Assembly: GCF_900168295.1 (NCBI RefSeq)
Contig: NZ_FVZL01000011.1
Coordinates: 44,982-108,981 of the forward strand
From: Arthrobacter sp. P2b
GTDB taxonomy: Bacteria > Actinomycetota > Actinomycetes > Actinomycetales > Micrococcaceae
Direction: 5' to 3'
Length of the DNA: 64,000 bases
Each line of letters begins with the position of its first letter. Position 1 is the first letter of the stretch. Positions 51,390-59,001 of the stretch are shown piece after piece. The notes below the pieces were generated by a model, which had not been told where the DNA came from, made no database searches, and was given only the letters and a program-made list of their open reading frames with translations. A program made the translations under genes and the position numbers.

Positions 51390-52406
51390 ATGGTTACCCT
51401 CGGTTTTCACGCATCGCATGAACAGATCAGTCCCGGCCAGTTGCTCAAGGACGTCCAGCACGCGGAGCGCGCCGGCTTCGATGCCGCCATGTGTTCGGAC
51501 CACATTGAGCCCTGGTCCGCACGCCAGGGGCATTCGGGCTTCGCCTGGTCCTGGCTGGGCGCCGCCTTGGCCACCACCAATTTGAGGTTCGGGGTGGTGA
51601 CGGCACCGGGCCAGCGCTACCACCCGGCCATCATCGCCCACGCCTCCGCCACGCTGTCCAGCATGTTCCCGGACCGGTTTTGGTTCGCGCCCGGCAGCGG
51701 GGAGAACATGAACGAGCACATCACCGGTGACGGATGGCCCGCAAAGGATGTCCGCCAGCGGCGCCTGGAGGAGTGCGTGGACGTGATCCGCCGCCTCCAC
51801 CGCGGCGAGGAGGTCACCCACCGCGGGCTGGTGACCGTGGAGCAGGCACGGATCTGGGACGTTCCGGAGAATCCGCCGCCGCTGATTGCTCCCGCTGTCA
51901 GCGTGGACACCGCCCGCCGTGCCGCCGCCTGGGCCGACGGCCTGGTCACCGTCAATCAGCCGGCCGCGAAACTACGGGAGGTGCTGGCCGCGTACCGGGA
52001 CAACGGCGGGCGGGGAAAGGCGGTGCTGCAGGTCCACCTGTCCTGGGCGCCGCGTGAAGCTGACGCCGCCGCCATCGCCCTGGACCAGTGGCGGACCAAT
52101 ACCTACGATCCGCCCATCCCCTGGGACCTGCCCACGGCCGGGCACTTCGACCTGGTGGGCGAACACGTCACAGAGGATCAGGTCCGCAAGACCGTGAACG
52201 TGTCATCGAGCCTGGACCAGCACGTTGAGTGGCTGGCGGAGTACGCCGGGCTGGGCTTCGACGAGCTGTACCTGCACTTCGTGGGGCAGGAGCAGGCTCC
52301 CTTCATCGACGCGTTTGCGGCGGAGGTCCTGCCCCGGCTGCGCGCAGCCGGTGTCCCGCAGCTTGCCGGTGCCTCCAGCGAACCGGCCGCCGGGGCGTCC
52401 GCATGA
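51390..52406 (+). CDS. LLM-class flavin-dependent oxidoreductase
   Basis: 338 residues of luciferase-like TIM barrel. Typical blocks are VTLGFHASHEQISPGQLLKDVQHAERAGFDAAMCSDH, HPAIIAHASATLSSMFPDRFWFAPGSGE and DGWPAKDVRQRRLEE. It resembles the group annotated as probable non-F420 flavin oxidoreductases. It ends with a four-base overlap on the alpha-amylase-family gene, so the two are co-translated. GAGG lies just before the ATG. The substrate is unknown. Confidence 0.82.
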   Translation: MVTLGFHASHEQISPGQLLKDVQHAERAGFDAAMCSDHIEPWSARQGHSGFAWSWLGAALATTNLRFGVVTAPGQRYHPAIIAHASATLSSMFPDRFWFAPGSGENMNEHITGDGWPAKDVRQRRLEECVDVIRRLHRGEEVTHRGLVTVEQARIWDVPENPPPLIAPAVSVDTARRAAAWADGLVTVNQPAAKLREVLAAYRDNGGRGKAVLQVHLSWAPREADAAAIALDQWRTNTYDPPIPWDLPTAGHFDLVGEHVTEDQVRKTVNVSSSLDQHVEWLAEYAGLGFDELYLHFVGQEQAPFIDAFAAEVLPRLRAAGVPQLAGASSEPAAGASA

Positions 52407-54097
52407 GGATCGCCGAGACTTCCGACCTCTGGTGGAAAAACGCTGTCATCTACTGTCTGGACGTGGAGACATTCTTTGACGACGACGGCGACGGCCTGGG
52501 TGACTTCGCGGGCCTCACCCAGCGCGTGGACTACCTGGCCGCCCTGGGCGTGACGTGCATCTGGCTCATGCCGTTCTACCCGTCCCCCGACCGGGACGAC
52601 GGCTACGACGTGACCGACTTCTTTGGCGTGGATCCCCGGCTTGGCACGCTGGGAGACGTGGTGGAGTTCATCCGGGCCGCCAAGGACCGCGGCATGCGCG
52701 TAATTGCCGACTTCGTGGTCAACCACACCTCGGACCAGCACCCATGGTTTGTCGAGGCACGGAAATCAACCGACAACCCGTACCGGGACTTCTATGTGTG
52801 GCGGAAGGACACTCCCCCGGACACGTCCTCAGAGGTGGTGTTTCCCGGGGAGGAGGACTCCCTCTGGACGCAGGATGAGGCCACCGGAGAGTGGTACCTG
52901 CACATGTTCGCCAAGCACCAGCCGGACCTCAACGTCACGCACCCCGGGGTCCGTGACCAGATCGCGAAGGCCATGGGGCTCTGGCTGGAACTGGGGCTGG
53001 ACGGTTTCCGGCTGGACGCCGTGCCGTTCTTCCTGGAGACCCGGGGCCAGCCCAAGGACGAGGCGGCCAACCTGGATCCGCACGAATACCTCGCCGCGCT
53101 GCGCAGCTTCGTCAGCCGGCGCAACGGCAGTGCGGTGCTCCTGGGCGAAGTGAACCTGCCGTACAGGGAACAGGTGGAGTACTTCGGCGGGCCGGAGGGC
53201 AATGAGTTGAACATGCAGTTCGACTTTATGTCCATGCAGCACATCTACCTGTCGCTGGCCCGGCAGGACGCCCGTCCGCTCGCGGAAACGCTCAAGAGCC
53301 GCCCGCCGCTCCACCCGGACAACCAGTGGGCCATGTTCGTGCGCAACCACGATGAACTGACGCTGGACAAGCTCAGCGACGGCGAGCGGGAAGAGGTTTT
53401 TGCCGCCTTCGGGCCGGAGAAGAACATGCAGATCTACGGCCGTGGCCTGCGGCGGCGGCTCCCCCCGATGCTCGGCGGCGACCAGGAGCGCCTCCGGATG
53501 GTGTATTCCCTGATGTTCTCCCTGCCCGGCACCCCCGTGCTGTTTTACGGCGAAGAGATCGGCATGGGCGAGGACCTTCGGCAGAAGAGTCGTGCTGCGG
53601 TACGTACGCCCATGCAATGGACCAGCGAAAAGAACGGCGGATTCTCCACCGCAAAGGCCTCCGACCTGGTGGCACCCCTGGCCAGGGACGAGTACGGGCC
53701 GGAGCTCGTCAACGCCGCAGCCGCGAAGCGGGATCCGAACTCGCTGTTCAACTTCATGTCCACCCTGATCCACCGGTACCGCGAATCCCCGGAACTGGGG
53801 TGGGGGGAGTTCGCCGTCCTCGACCAGCCCGAACCCGCCGTGTTTGCGCATACGTGCAGTTCCGACGGCGGCATGCTGGTCCTTTTGCACAACCTGGGCG
53901 AAGGCGCGGAAAACATCCATGCCTGCCTCAGCCCGCCGGACGGCTCCGGGCGGGGGTACAGGGACGCTGTCCTGCTGGACCTGTTCGACGGCGACAATAT
54001 TCCCCTGGAGCCCGACGGCAGCTTCAGCGTCAAGCTGGAACGCTACGGCTACCGCTGGTACCGCCTGCACCGGAAAGGCGACCGGCTGGCTCCCTAA
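52403..54097 (+). CDS. Glycoside hydrolase 13 enzyme, trehalose synthase-like
   Basis: 564 residues. The four GH13 motifs are present: ADFVVNHTS (I), GFRLDAV with the nucleophile Asp (II), LLGEVNLPY with the acid Glu (III) and VRNHDEL (IV). The opening ETSDLWWKNAVIYCLDVETFFDDDGDGLGDF matches TreS-like proteins. ATG 52403 is chosen, in the four-base overlap; a longer frame from 52229 lies entirely inside the upstream gene. It lacks the C-terminal maltokinase domain. It may interconvert maltose and trehalose or act on a related glucan; this is by family only. Confidence 0.85.
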   Translation: MRIAETSDLWWKNAVIYCLDVETFFDDDGDGLGDFAGLTQRVDYLAALGVTCIWLMPFYPSPDRDDGYDVTDFFGVDPRLGTLGDVVEFIRAAKDRGMRVIADFVVNHTSDQHPWFVEARKSTDNPYRDFYVWRKDTPPDTSSEVVFPGEEDSLWTQDEATGEWYLHMFAKHQPDLNVTHPGVRDQIAKAMGLWLELGLDGFRLDAVPFFLETRGQPKDEAANLDPHEYLAALRSFVSRRNGSAVLLGEVNLPYREQVEYFGGPEGNELNMQFDFMSMQHIYLSLARQDARPLAETLKSRPPLHPDNQWAMFVRNHDELTLDKLSDGEREEVFAAFGPEKNMQIYGRGLRRRLPPMLGGDQERLRMVYSLMFSLPGTPVLFYGEEIGMGEDLRQKSRAAVRTPMQWTSEKNGGFSTAKASDLVAPLARDEYGPELVNAAAAKRDPNSLFNFMSTLIHRYRESPELGWGEFAVLDQPEPAVFAHTCSSDGGMLVLLHNLGEGAENIHACLSPPDGSGRGYRDAVLLDLFDGDNIPLEPDGSFSVKLERYGYRWYRLHRKGDRLAP

Positions 54098-54136
54098 CGC
54101 TCCGGCACTTAACGGGGACGCCCGACGTCGGCCTTT

Positions 54137-55378
54137 ATGAAAAGATCAACCATGCGCGCCATGCAACACTCCAGCAAACTCCAGAACGTCCGGTACGAAC
54201 TCCGCGGGCCCATCCTCCAGGCTGCCAAGAACATGGAGGCCGAGGGGCACCGGATCCTCAAGATGAACCTCGGGGACACCGCCCCGTTCGGACTGGAGAC
54301 GCCGGAGTCCGTGGTGGTGGACATGATCCACCACCTGCGGGGCGCGCAGGGCTACAGCGATTCCAAGGGCATCTTCTCGGCCCGGACGGCCATCTCGCAG
54401 TATTACCAGACCCGGGGCCTGATGCAGATTGGCGTGGAGGACATCTTCATCGGCAACGGCGTCAGCGAGCTCATCTCCATGTGCCTGCAGGCGTTCATGG
54501 AGAACGGGGACGAAATCCTGGTCCCCGCACCGGACTATCCCCTCTGGACGGCCGCCGTCACCCTGACAGGGGGCGTGCCCGTGCACTATCTCTGCGACGA
54601 GGCCGAAAACTGGTGGCCTGATATGGCCGACGTCGAGGCCAAGATCACCAGCCGCACCAAGGGGATCGTGATCATCAACCCCAACAACCCAACCGGTGCC
54701 GTGTACCCCCGGCACGTGCTGGAGCAGTTCGCGGCGCTGGCCCGGAAGCACAACCTGGTCCTGTTCTCGGACGAGATCTACGAAAAGGTGCTGTACGAAG
54801 ACGCCCAGCACATCCACACCGCATCCGTGGCCGAGGACGTGTGCTGCCTGACGTTCAGCGGCCTGTCCAAGGCCTACCGCATGCCCGGCTACCGGGCGGG
54901 CTGGGTGGCGGTCACCGGGCCGCTGGCCGCCACCGCCGCCTACCGGGAGGGCCTGGAGCTGCTGGCGTCCCTGCGGCTGTGCCCGAACGTTCCCGCCCAG
55001 CACGCCATCCAGACGTGCCTTGGCGGTTATCAAAGCATCGAGGCGCTGGTCCAGCCGGGCGGGCGGCTGCGGGAACAGCGGGACCTGGCGTTCAAGCTCC
55101 TCACGGCCATTCCCGGCGTTACCTGCGTCCCGGCGTCGGGGGCCATGTACCTCTTCCCCCGCCTGGACCGGGACCTGTACCCGATCGCCAGCGACGAACA
55201 GTTCGTCCTGGACCTCCTGCAGGAACAGAAGATCCTGGTCTCCCACGGCTCGGCGTTCAACTGGCCGGCGCCGGACCACTTCCGGTTCGTGATCCTGCCG
55301 TCGGTGCTGGACATCGAGGAGGCAGTGGGCCGGATCTCCACGTTCCTGTCCGGCTACCGCAACCGCGCGGCGGCCTAG
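54137..55378 (+). CDS. PLP-dependent aminotransferase, AlaA-like
   Basis: 413 residues. SSKLQNVRYELRGPILQAAKNMEAEGHRILKMNLGD at the start matches glutamate-pyruvate aminotransferase AlaA. The PLP lysine is in FSGLSKAYRMPGYRAGW near residue 245, and the NPNNPTGAVYP loop is complete. It makes alanine from pyruvate and glutamate. The start is either ATG 54137 or 54152. It lies 40 nt after the trehalose-synthase-like gene. Its stop shares CTAG with the convergent next gene. Confidence 0.87.
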   Translation: MKRSTMRAMQHSSKLQNVRYELRGPILQAAKNMEAEGHRILKMNLGDTAPFGLETPESVVVDMIHHLRGAQGYSDSKGIFSARTAISQYYQTRGLMQIGVEDIFIGNGVSELISMCLQAFMENGDEILVPAPDYPLWTAAVTLTGGVPVHYLCDEAENWWPDMADVEAKITSRTKGIVIINPNNPTGAVYPRHVLEQFAALARKHNLVLFSDEIYEKVLYEDAQHIHTASVAEDVCCLTFSGLSKAYRMPGYRAGWVAVTGPLAATAAYREGLELLASLRLCPNVPAQHAIQTCLGGYQSIEALVQPGGRLREQRDLAFKLLTAIPGVTCVPASGAMYLFPRLDRDLYPIASDEQFVLDLLQEQKILVSHGSAFNWPAPDHFRFVILPSVLDIEEAVGRISTFLSGYRNRAAA

Positions 55379-55785
55379 CCGGAGCGCTGCCTGCGGGCGT
55401 CGGCCAGCCGAAGCAGGGTCCCGGCTTCCGCCACGATCAGGTCCTGGGTGGAGGCGGAAACGGTGACGCTGCGCCTGCTGTCCTGCTCCTGGTTCCGGAT
55501 GCCGACGGCGATGGCGCTCATCAGGTCCGCATCCTCCGCAGTGGCAAGGTCACTGCCGATGAGCTGGACCAGCACCTTCAGCCCGGCCAGCCGGCGCTGC
55601 GGATCAGCGTCGTTGAGGGCGGAATCAATGGCCCACTGCGCGCGTTTCCACCACTGGTCCCGCCGGTCTGCCCGGTCCCGCTGCCGGTACGCCAGGAAGG
55701 CGACCAGCACCACACCGAACGTTGCCAGCGGCGCCAGCGCCGCCGCAGCCAGCACCGACGTCCAGATCCCCTGCACGATCTCCAT
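55375..55785 (-). CDS. Small membrane-anchored protein of unknown function
   Basis: 136 residues. One N-terminal membrane helix (VLAAAALAPLATFGVVLVAFLAY) is followed by a charged, helical cytosolic part (RQRDRADRRDQWWKRAQWAIDSAL...). The ATG follows TAAGGT by six bases (TAAGGT on the minus strand at 55792-55797), pointing to a leaderless mRNA. The stop overlaps the convergent AlaA-like gene by four bases. No family recognised. Confidence 0.6.
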   Translation of the reverse strand: MEIVQGIWTSVLAAAALAPLATFGVVLVAFLAYRQRDRADRRDQWWKRAQWAIDSALNDADPQRRLAGLKVLVQLIGSDLATAEDADLMSAIAVGIRNQEQDSRRSVTVSASTQDLIVAEAGTLLRLADARRQRSG

Positions 55786-55791
55786 GGGACT

Positions 55792-55797
55792 ACCTTA
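55792..55797 (-). promoter_or_regulatory. Predicted -10 box for a leaderless start
   Basis: TAAGGT on the minus strand, exactly six bases before the ATG at 55785. A GGGGCCG/CGGCCCC stem (55798-55804 and 55812-55818) lies just upstream. Confidence 0.4.
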
Positions 55798-55963
55798 GGG
55801 GCCGCCCGCGCCGGCCCCGCGGACAACTGCCGTGCCGGAGAAACACCGCCGGTTCGAAGAACTAACCGGTACCTAACCGCGGGGAAACCAGCACGCAACA
55901 TTGCCCGGCCACACTGGTAGTGCAGGCAAGAGCCGGCACCAGCCCCAGCCAGGAGGCCCCGCC

Positions 55964-56200
55964 ATGATGAAGAAAGCGACCACGCATGTAACCAGAGTCC
56001 GCGCCCTGGACCAGCTCCACCGCGGTGATGAAATCGAAGCCCGCCTTTCCGTTGGGCCTTCCTACGACGATGTGGTGATCCGCCGCGGCAGCGTCCAGGA
56101 AACGGCGCCGGGCATCGGCGTCGTCTGGATCATGGACCGGGTCACGGGCCTGCGGAAAGCGATCAATACGGACGAATGCAGCGTGTGGCGGGTCGCCTGA
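55964..56200 (+). CDS. Small basic-acidic protein of unknown function
   Basis: 78 residues from ATG 55964, with AGGAGG at 55951-55956 as ribosome site; the next codon is also ATG. It reads as a small beta-rich domain: ATTHVTRVRALDQLHRGDEIEARLSVG, then VVWIMDRVTGLRKAINTDECSVW. One Cys near the C-terminus. No family is recognised and the neighbours give no clue. A strong hairpin follows 38 bases downstream. Confidence 0.55.
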   Translation: MMKKATTHVTRVRALDQLHRGDEIEARLSVGPSYDDVVIRRGSVQETAPGIGVVWIMDRVTGLRKAINTDECSVWRVA

Positions 56201-56237
56201 GGCCGGCCGCCTTTAAACCTTTCCGGGGCACTACACA

Positions 56238-56281
56238 CCGCGGAGGCGGGCGCAGTCAGTAAGGACTGCCCGCAACCGCGG
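56238..56281. terminator. Hairpin between convergent genes, carrying a copy of a 28-bp repeat
   Basis: Outer CCGCGG ends (56238-56243 and 56276-56281) enclose GCGGGC-GC-AGTC / GACTGCCCGC, ten pairs with a two-base bulge. The inner 28 bases (56246-56273) recur with one change at 56504-56531 inside the MoaD-like gene. It lies between the stops of two convergent genes, so it could end both transcripts. Confidence 0.6.
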
Positions 56282-56292
56282 CGGAGTGGCGC

Positions 56293-56580
56293 TCAGCCGC
56301 CGGCCACCGACTGGATGATCAGCACCTCCTGGCCCGGCACTACCTCGGTGTCCAGCCCCCGCAACCGCCGCACCTCATCGCCGTCCACGTAAACATTGAC
56401 GAAGCGGCGCAGCGCGCCCGTTTCGTCGCGCAGCCGCCTGGCAAGCACCGCGTAGCCGGAGGTCACGGAATCCAGCAGCTTTTCCACCGTCATCGGCCCG
56501 TCGGCGGGCGCAGTCAGTACGGACTGCCCGCCGGCCAGTGGCTGCAGGACGCCGGGAAGCACCACCGTGATGTCAGGCAC
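56293..56580 (-). CDS. MoaD/ThiS-like ubiquitin-fold protein
   Basis: 95 residues from GTG 56580, in an 8-nt overlap with the beta-propeller gene. The ubiquitin-like pattern is PDITVVLPGVLQPL, a helix MTVEKLLDSVTSGYAVLARRL, and FVNVYVDGDEVRRLRGLDTEVVPGQEVLIIQSVAGG. The C-terminal Gly-Gly is the hallmark of sulfur carriers that are adenylated and thiocarboxylated. No MoeB/ThiF activator is nearby. The internal copy of a 28-bp repeat encodes GGQSVLTAPADG, about residues 14-25, in a loop before the helix. Confidence 0.78.
   Translation of the reverse strand: MPDITVVLPGVLQPLAGGQSVLTAPADGPMTVEKLLDSVTSGYAVLARRLRDETGALRRFVNVYVDGDEVRRLRGLDTEVVPGQEVLIIQSVAGG
56504..56531. repeat. 28-bp hairpin repeat inside the MoaD-like gene
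   Basis: Identical at 27 of 28 positions to 56246-56273, 258 bases away in the same orientation. It folds as GCGGGC-GC-AGTC with GACTGCCCGC. Being inside coding sequence it is translated without frameshift. Confidence 0.7.
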
Positions 56581-57670
56581 CGGCCACCGCTGCGGCCCGC
56601 ACGCAGAGAACGTCCGGCAGGTGGGCTGCCACTTCCCTGAACTTTTCGCCCTCGTCAGCACTTGCGTAGACGCTGCCGCCGCGCGTGCCGAAGTACACGC
56701 CGGCAGGCTCCGCCGTGTCTACCGAGGCAGCGTCGCGCAACACGCTGTTGTACTCCGCCGTGGGCAGCCCGGAGGACAGCCGAGTCCAGGTGGATCCGGC
56801 GTCGTCCGTGCGGTGGACGGCGAGTTCGCCGTCGGGGGGAATGCGTTCCCCGTCTGCTTTCAGCGGCACAACCCAGGCCGTTCCCTCGCGGCGCGGATGG
56901 GTCAGCATCACAAAACCGAAGTCGGCCGGCAGCCCGTCGGCTATCGAGGTCCAGGTGTCCGCATTGTCGTCGGTGCGGTACACGCCGTGGTGGTTCTGCG
57001 CGTACAAGCGTCCGTCCACCGCGTGGTCCGCCGCGATTTTGTGGACGCATTGGCCGAACTCGGGGTTGGGGTCCGGCATGAAGTAGGCGGAGATCCCCTT
57101 GTTGCGGGCCTCCCAGGAGGTGCCGCCGTCGAGCGAGCGGTACACGCCGCCGGTGCTCATGGCTACGTGGACCGTTTCCCCGGCCGGGTGGACCACAATG
57201 GAATGGGCGGCCGCGCCGCCGTAGCCTGCACCCCATTCGCTGCGGTGCGGATGGTCCCACAGGCCCCGGTTCAGTTCGAAGTGTTCGCCGCCGTCCGTGG
57301 ACTTCCACACCGAGATGGGTTCCGCTCCTGCCCACACCACTCCCGGACGGGAATCGGCATCGGGATAGATCTGCCAGATGCGCTCCAGCGCGGCGCCGGT
57401 GTCCTCCGGAAATTTGATGGCGCCCTGTTCCGGCTCGGACCAGGTGGCACCGAGATCATCGGAGTGTGCAACGGTGGGACCCCAATGCTCGTTCCGGACG
57501 CCCACCATGATCCGGGTGCGGCCGTCCCTGGTGTCAATCCCGATGCTGGGAACCTCGCTCATGAGGAAATGCGGGCCGGTAAACGACCAGTCGCGCCGGT
57601 CCTGGCTGGTGGCCAGCCACAGCCCTTTTTTGGTGCCGATCGCTAAGACAAAACTCTCTGCGGTTGCCAT
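56573..57670 (-). CDS. BNR/sialidase-like beta-propeller protein
   Basis: About 365 residues. Repeated BNR-type Asp boxes are seen: SDDLGATWSE, STDGGEHFEL, SLDGGTSWEA, TDDNADTWTS and TDDAGSTWTR, giving a five- to six-bladed propeller. It lacks a signal peptide and lacks the catalytic Arg triad context of true sialidases, so exo-sialidase activity is unlikely. Several His-rich loops (GRNEHWG, HPHRSEWG) could bind a metal or ligand. It overlaps the MoaD-like gene and is co-translated; ATG 57670 has GGTGGG upstream. Confidence 0.75.
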   Translation of the reverse strand: MATAESFVLAIGTKKGLWLATSQDRRDWSFTGPHFLMSEVPSIGIDTRDGRTRIMVGVRNEHWGPTVAHSDDLGATWSEPEQGAIKFPEDTGAALERIWQIYPDADSRPGVVWAGAEPISVWKSTDGGEHFELNRGLWDHPHRSEWGAGYGGAAAHSIVVHPAGETVHVAMSTGGVYRSLDGGTSWEARNKGISAYFMPDPNPEFGQCVHKIAADHAVDGRLYAQNHHGVYRTDDNADTWTSIADGLPADFGFVMLTHPRREGTAWVVPLKADGERIPPDGELAVHRTDDAGSTWTRLSSGLPTAEYNSVLRDAASVDTAEPAGVYFGTRGGSVYASADEGEKFREVAAHLPDVLCVRAAAVAGA

Positions 57671-57716
57671 GCCCACCATGCAACCACCGCGGTGGGCTGC
57701 CCGCAACGACTTTTGG

Positions 57717-57917
57717 CTAGTCCACGAACTCCGACTGCGTCTCGATAAAGTCCCAGTCGTCCTCCGTCAGCACCGCTGCCGGATTGTCCGGGTGGGGCCC
57801 GCCCGCTTCGGCGATACCCTGCAGCACCGGAAGCGGCAGTTCCTCCGCACGAAGGTTCTCCCGCAGCCATTCCTTGGTCTCAAGATCCAGGTCCAGCCAC
57901 CACATGTAGATTTCCAT
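57717..57917 (-). CDS. Small acidic protein of unknown function
   Basis: 66 residues. It begins MEIYMWWLDLDLETKEWLRENL and ends DDWDFIETQSEFVD, acidic throughout, without a membrane helix. AAAGGG lies about 12 bases before ATG 57917. It lies on the same strand upstream of the propeller gene, about 46 nt away, so it may share its transcript. No family recognised. Confidence 0.55.
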   Translation of the reverse strand: MEIYMWWLDLDLETKEWLRENLRAEELPLPVLQGIAEAGGPHPDNPAAVLTEDDWDFIETQSEFVD

Positions 57918-58197
57918 GACGTCCACGCACCCTTTCGTTTGCTTCAACGTTAGGCGCGGCGCTTTTCGTGGACAAGGCTCATCCTGCCCGGCAAGTAGCC
58001 CGGGCCAATGTTCGGGTACGCACAAGTAGCCGGGCCTCCGGACGCAGGCAAAAGACGAGTACTTCCTACTGGCGACCGGCCCCCGCCGTCGCTCCTAGCC
58101 TGAAACCTCAAGCAAGCTGACCGTGTGCTGGGGCATCGGCGTCACCGCTGGCCCTCCTCAACATGGTCCGTTTCACGTCACACTGGGGAGAAGAATT
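57918..58197. other. Upstream region of the wall-protein gene with direct repeats
   Basis: A near-perfect direct repeat, CAAGTAGCCCGGGCC (57992-58006) and CAAGTAGCCGGGCC (58023-58036), has a 31-bp period, about three helical turns. GAGTACTTCCTAC lies about 20 bases further on. These look like sites for a dimeric activator. No other gene was found here. Confidence 0.4.
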
Positions 58198-58893
58198 ATG
58201 AAACGCACCATCATCACTGCGGGGGTGTTGGGGCTGGGACTGGTCGGCCTGACCGCCCCCGCCATGGCAGCATCCGACAACCTCAGCCTCTGTCACGCGA
58301 AAGCAGGGGGCGGTTACACCTCCAACAACATTGACGATTCCGGGCTCCATGGCCACGATCATCACGGCGATGACATCATCCCGCCCAATGAGCACTTATG
58401 GGGCGGACAGAACTGGGACGCTGCCGGGATCGCAATCCATGCCGGCGGTTGCGTTGCCGCCGCCGTCGTAGTGCCTCCGGTCGTCGTGCCGCCGGTTATG
58501 CCTCCTGTGGTGGTGCCGCCAATCGTCGACGAGCAGCCGCCCGTCGTCGAACCTCCCGCCGTCACGCCGGTGGTGGATCCGCCTGTTGAGGTGCCGGCCG
58601 TCGTCGTTGAACCGCCCGCAGGCGCTCCGATTGCCAATCCTCCGGCTGCTGCCGCGCCTGCGTCCGGTGCCGTGGTGGTTCCCGCGCAGCCGGCCGCCGC
58701 CGCGCCGCAGGCAGCTCCGCGTGCTGCGGCAACCGCAACCAACAGCCTCGGAACCAACCAGGGGTACAACGCCCAGACTGCGGTCGGCGGCGCTGAAAGC
58801 TCCCCTGCGTGGCTTGGCGGGCTCGGTGCGCTGATGGCTGCGGGCGCGGCTGTGGCATTGCGCCGCCGTTCCGGCTCCTCCATGGCGAACTGA
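58198..58893 (+). CDS. Secreted His-rich surface protein with C-terminal wall-sorting-like signal
   Basis: 231 residues. A signal peptide ends in AMA-AS at about residue 28. A compact domain follows (about 29-84): LCHAKAGGGY, HGHDHHGDDIIPP and NWDAAGIAIHAGGC, with paired cysteines and a cluster of His and Asp that could bind metal. This CH...GHxxH...DIIPP domain recurs in actinobacterial surface proteins of unknown role. Residues about 86-165 are Val/Pro/Ala repeats (PVVVPPV). The end is NAQTAVGG (residue 191 on), a hydrophobic helix and RRR, as in sortase substrates but without LPxTG. A sortase gene is next. GGGGAG lies before the ATG. Confidence 0.7.
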   Translation: MKRTIITAGVLGLGLVGLTAPAMAASDNLSLCHAKAGGGYTSNNIDDSGLHGHDHHGDDIIPPNEHLWGGQNWDAAGIAIHAGGCVAAAVVVPPVVVPPVMPPVVVPPIVDEQPPVVEPPAVTPVVDPPVEVPAVVVEPPAGAPIANPPAAAAPASGAVVVPAQPAAAAPQAAPRAAATATNSLGTNQGYNAQTAVGGAESSPAWLGGLGALMAAGAAVALRRRSGSSMAN

Positions 58894-58928
58894 CTCCGGC
58901 CGTGCCGCAGCCAGCGGCCACCTGACAA

Positions 58929-58965
58929 GGAAGGCGTTCCGCCAGTGCCCGGCGGGACGCCTTCC
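58929..58965 (+). terminator. Terminator between the wall protein and sortase genes
   Basis: A 15-bp stem with one mismatch (58929-58943 with 58951-58965; GGAAGGCG on the left, CGCCTTCC on the right) and a seven-base loop, followed by TTCCTTTTCATT. It should end most transcripts after the wall protein while letting some reach the sortase gene. Confidence 0.8.
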
Positions 58966-59001
58966 TTCCTTTTCATTCCGATGACAAAGATGAGGAGCAC
59001 A

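Noticed and set aside
52229..52402. An N-terminal extension of the trehalose-synthase-like protein
   Set aside because: These codons lie wholly inside the preceding flavin oxidoreductase gene in another frame. The ATG at 52403 starts the family's conserved N-terminus.
56573..57670. True sialidase
   Set aside because: Only the Asp-box propeller repeats are present. No signal peptide or arginine triad is evident, so only the fold is claimed.
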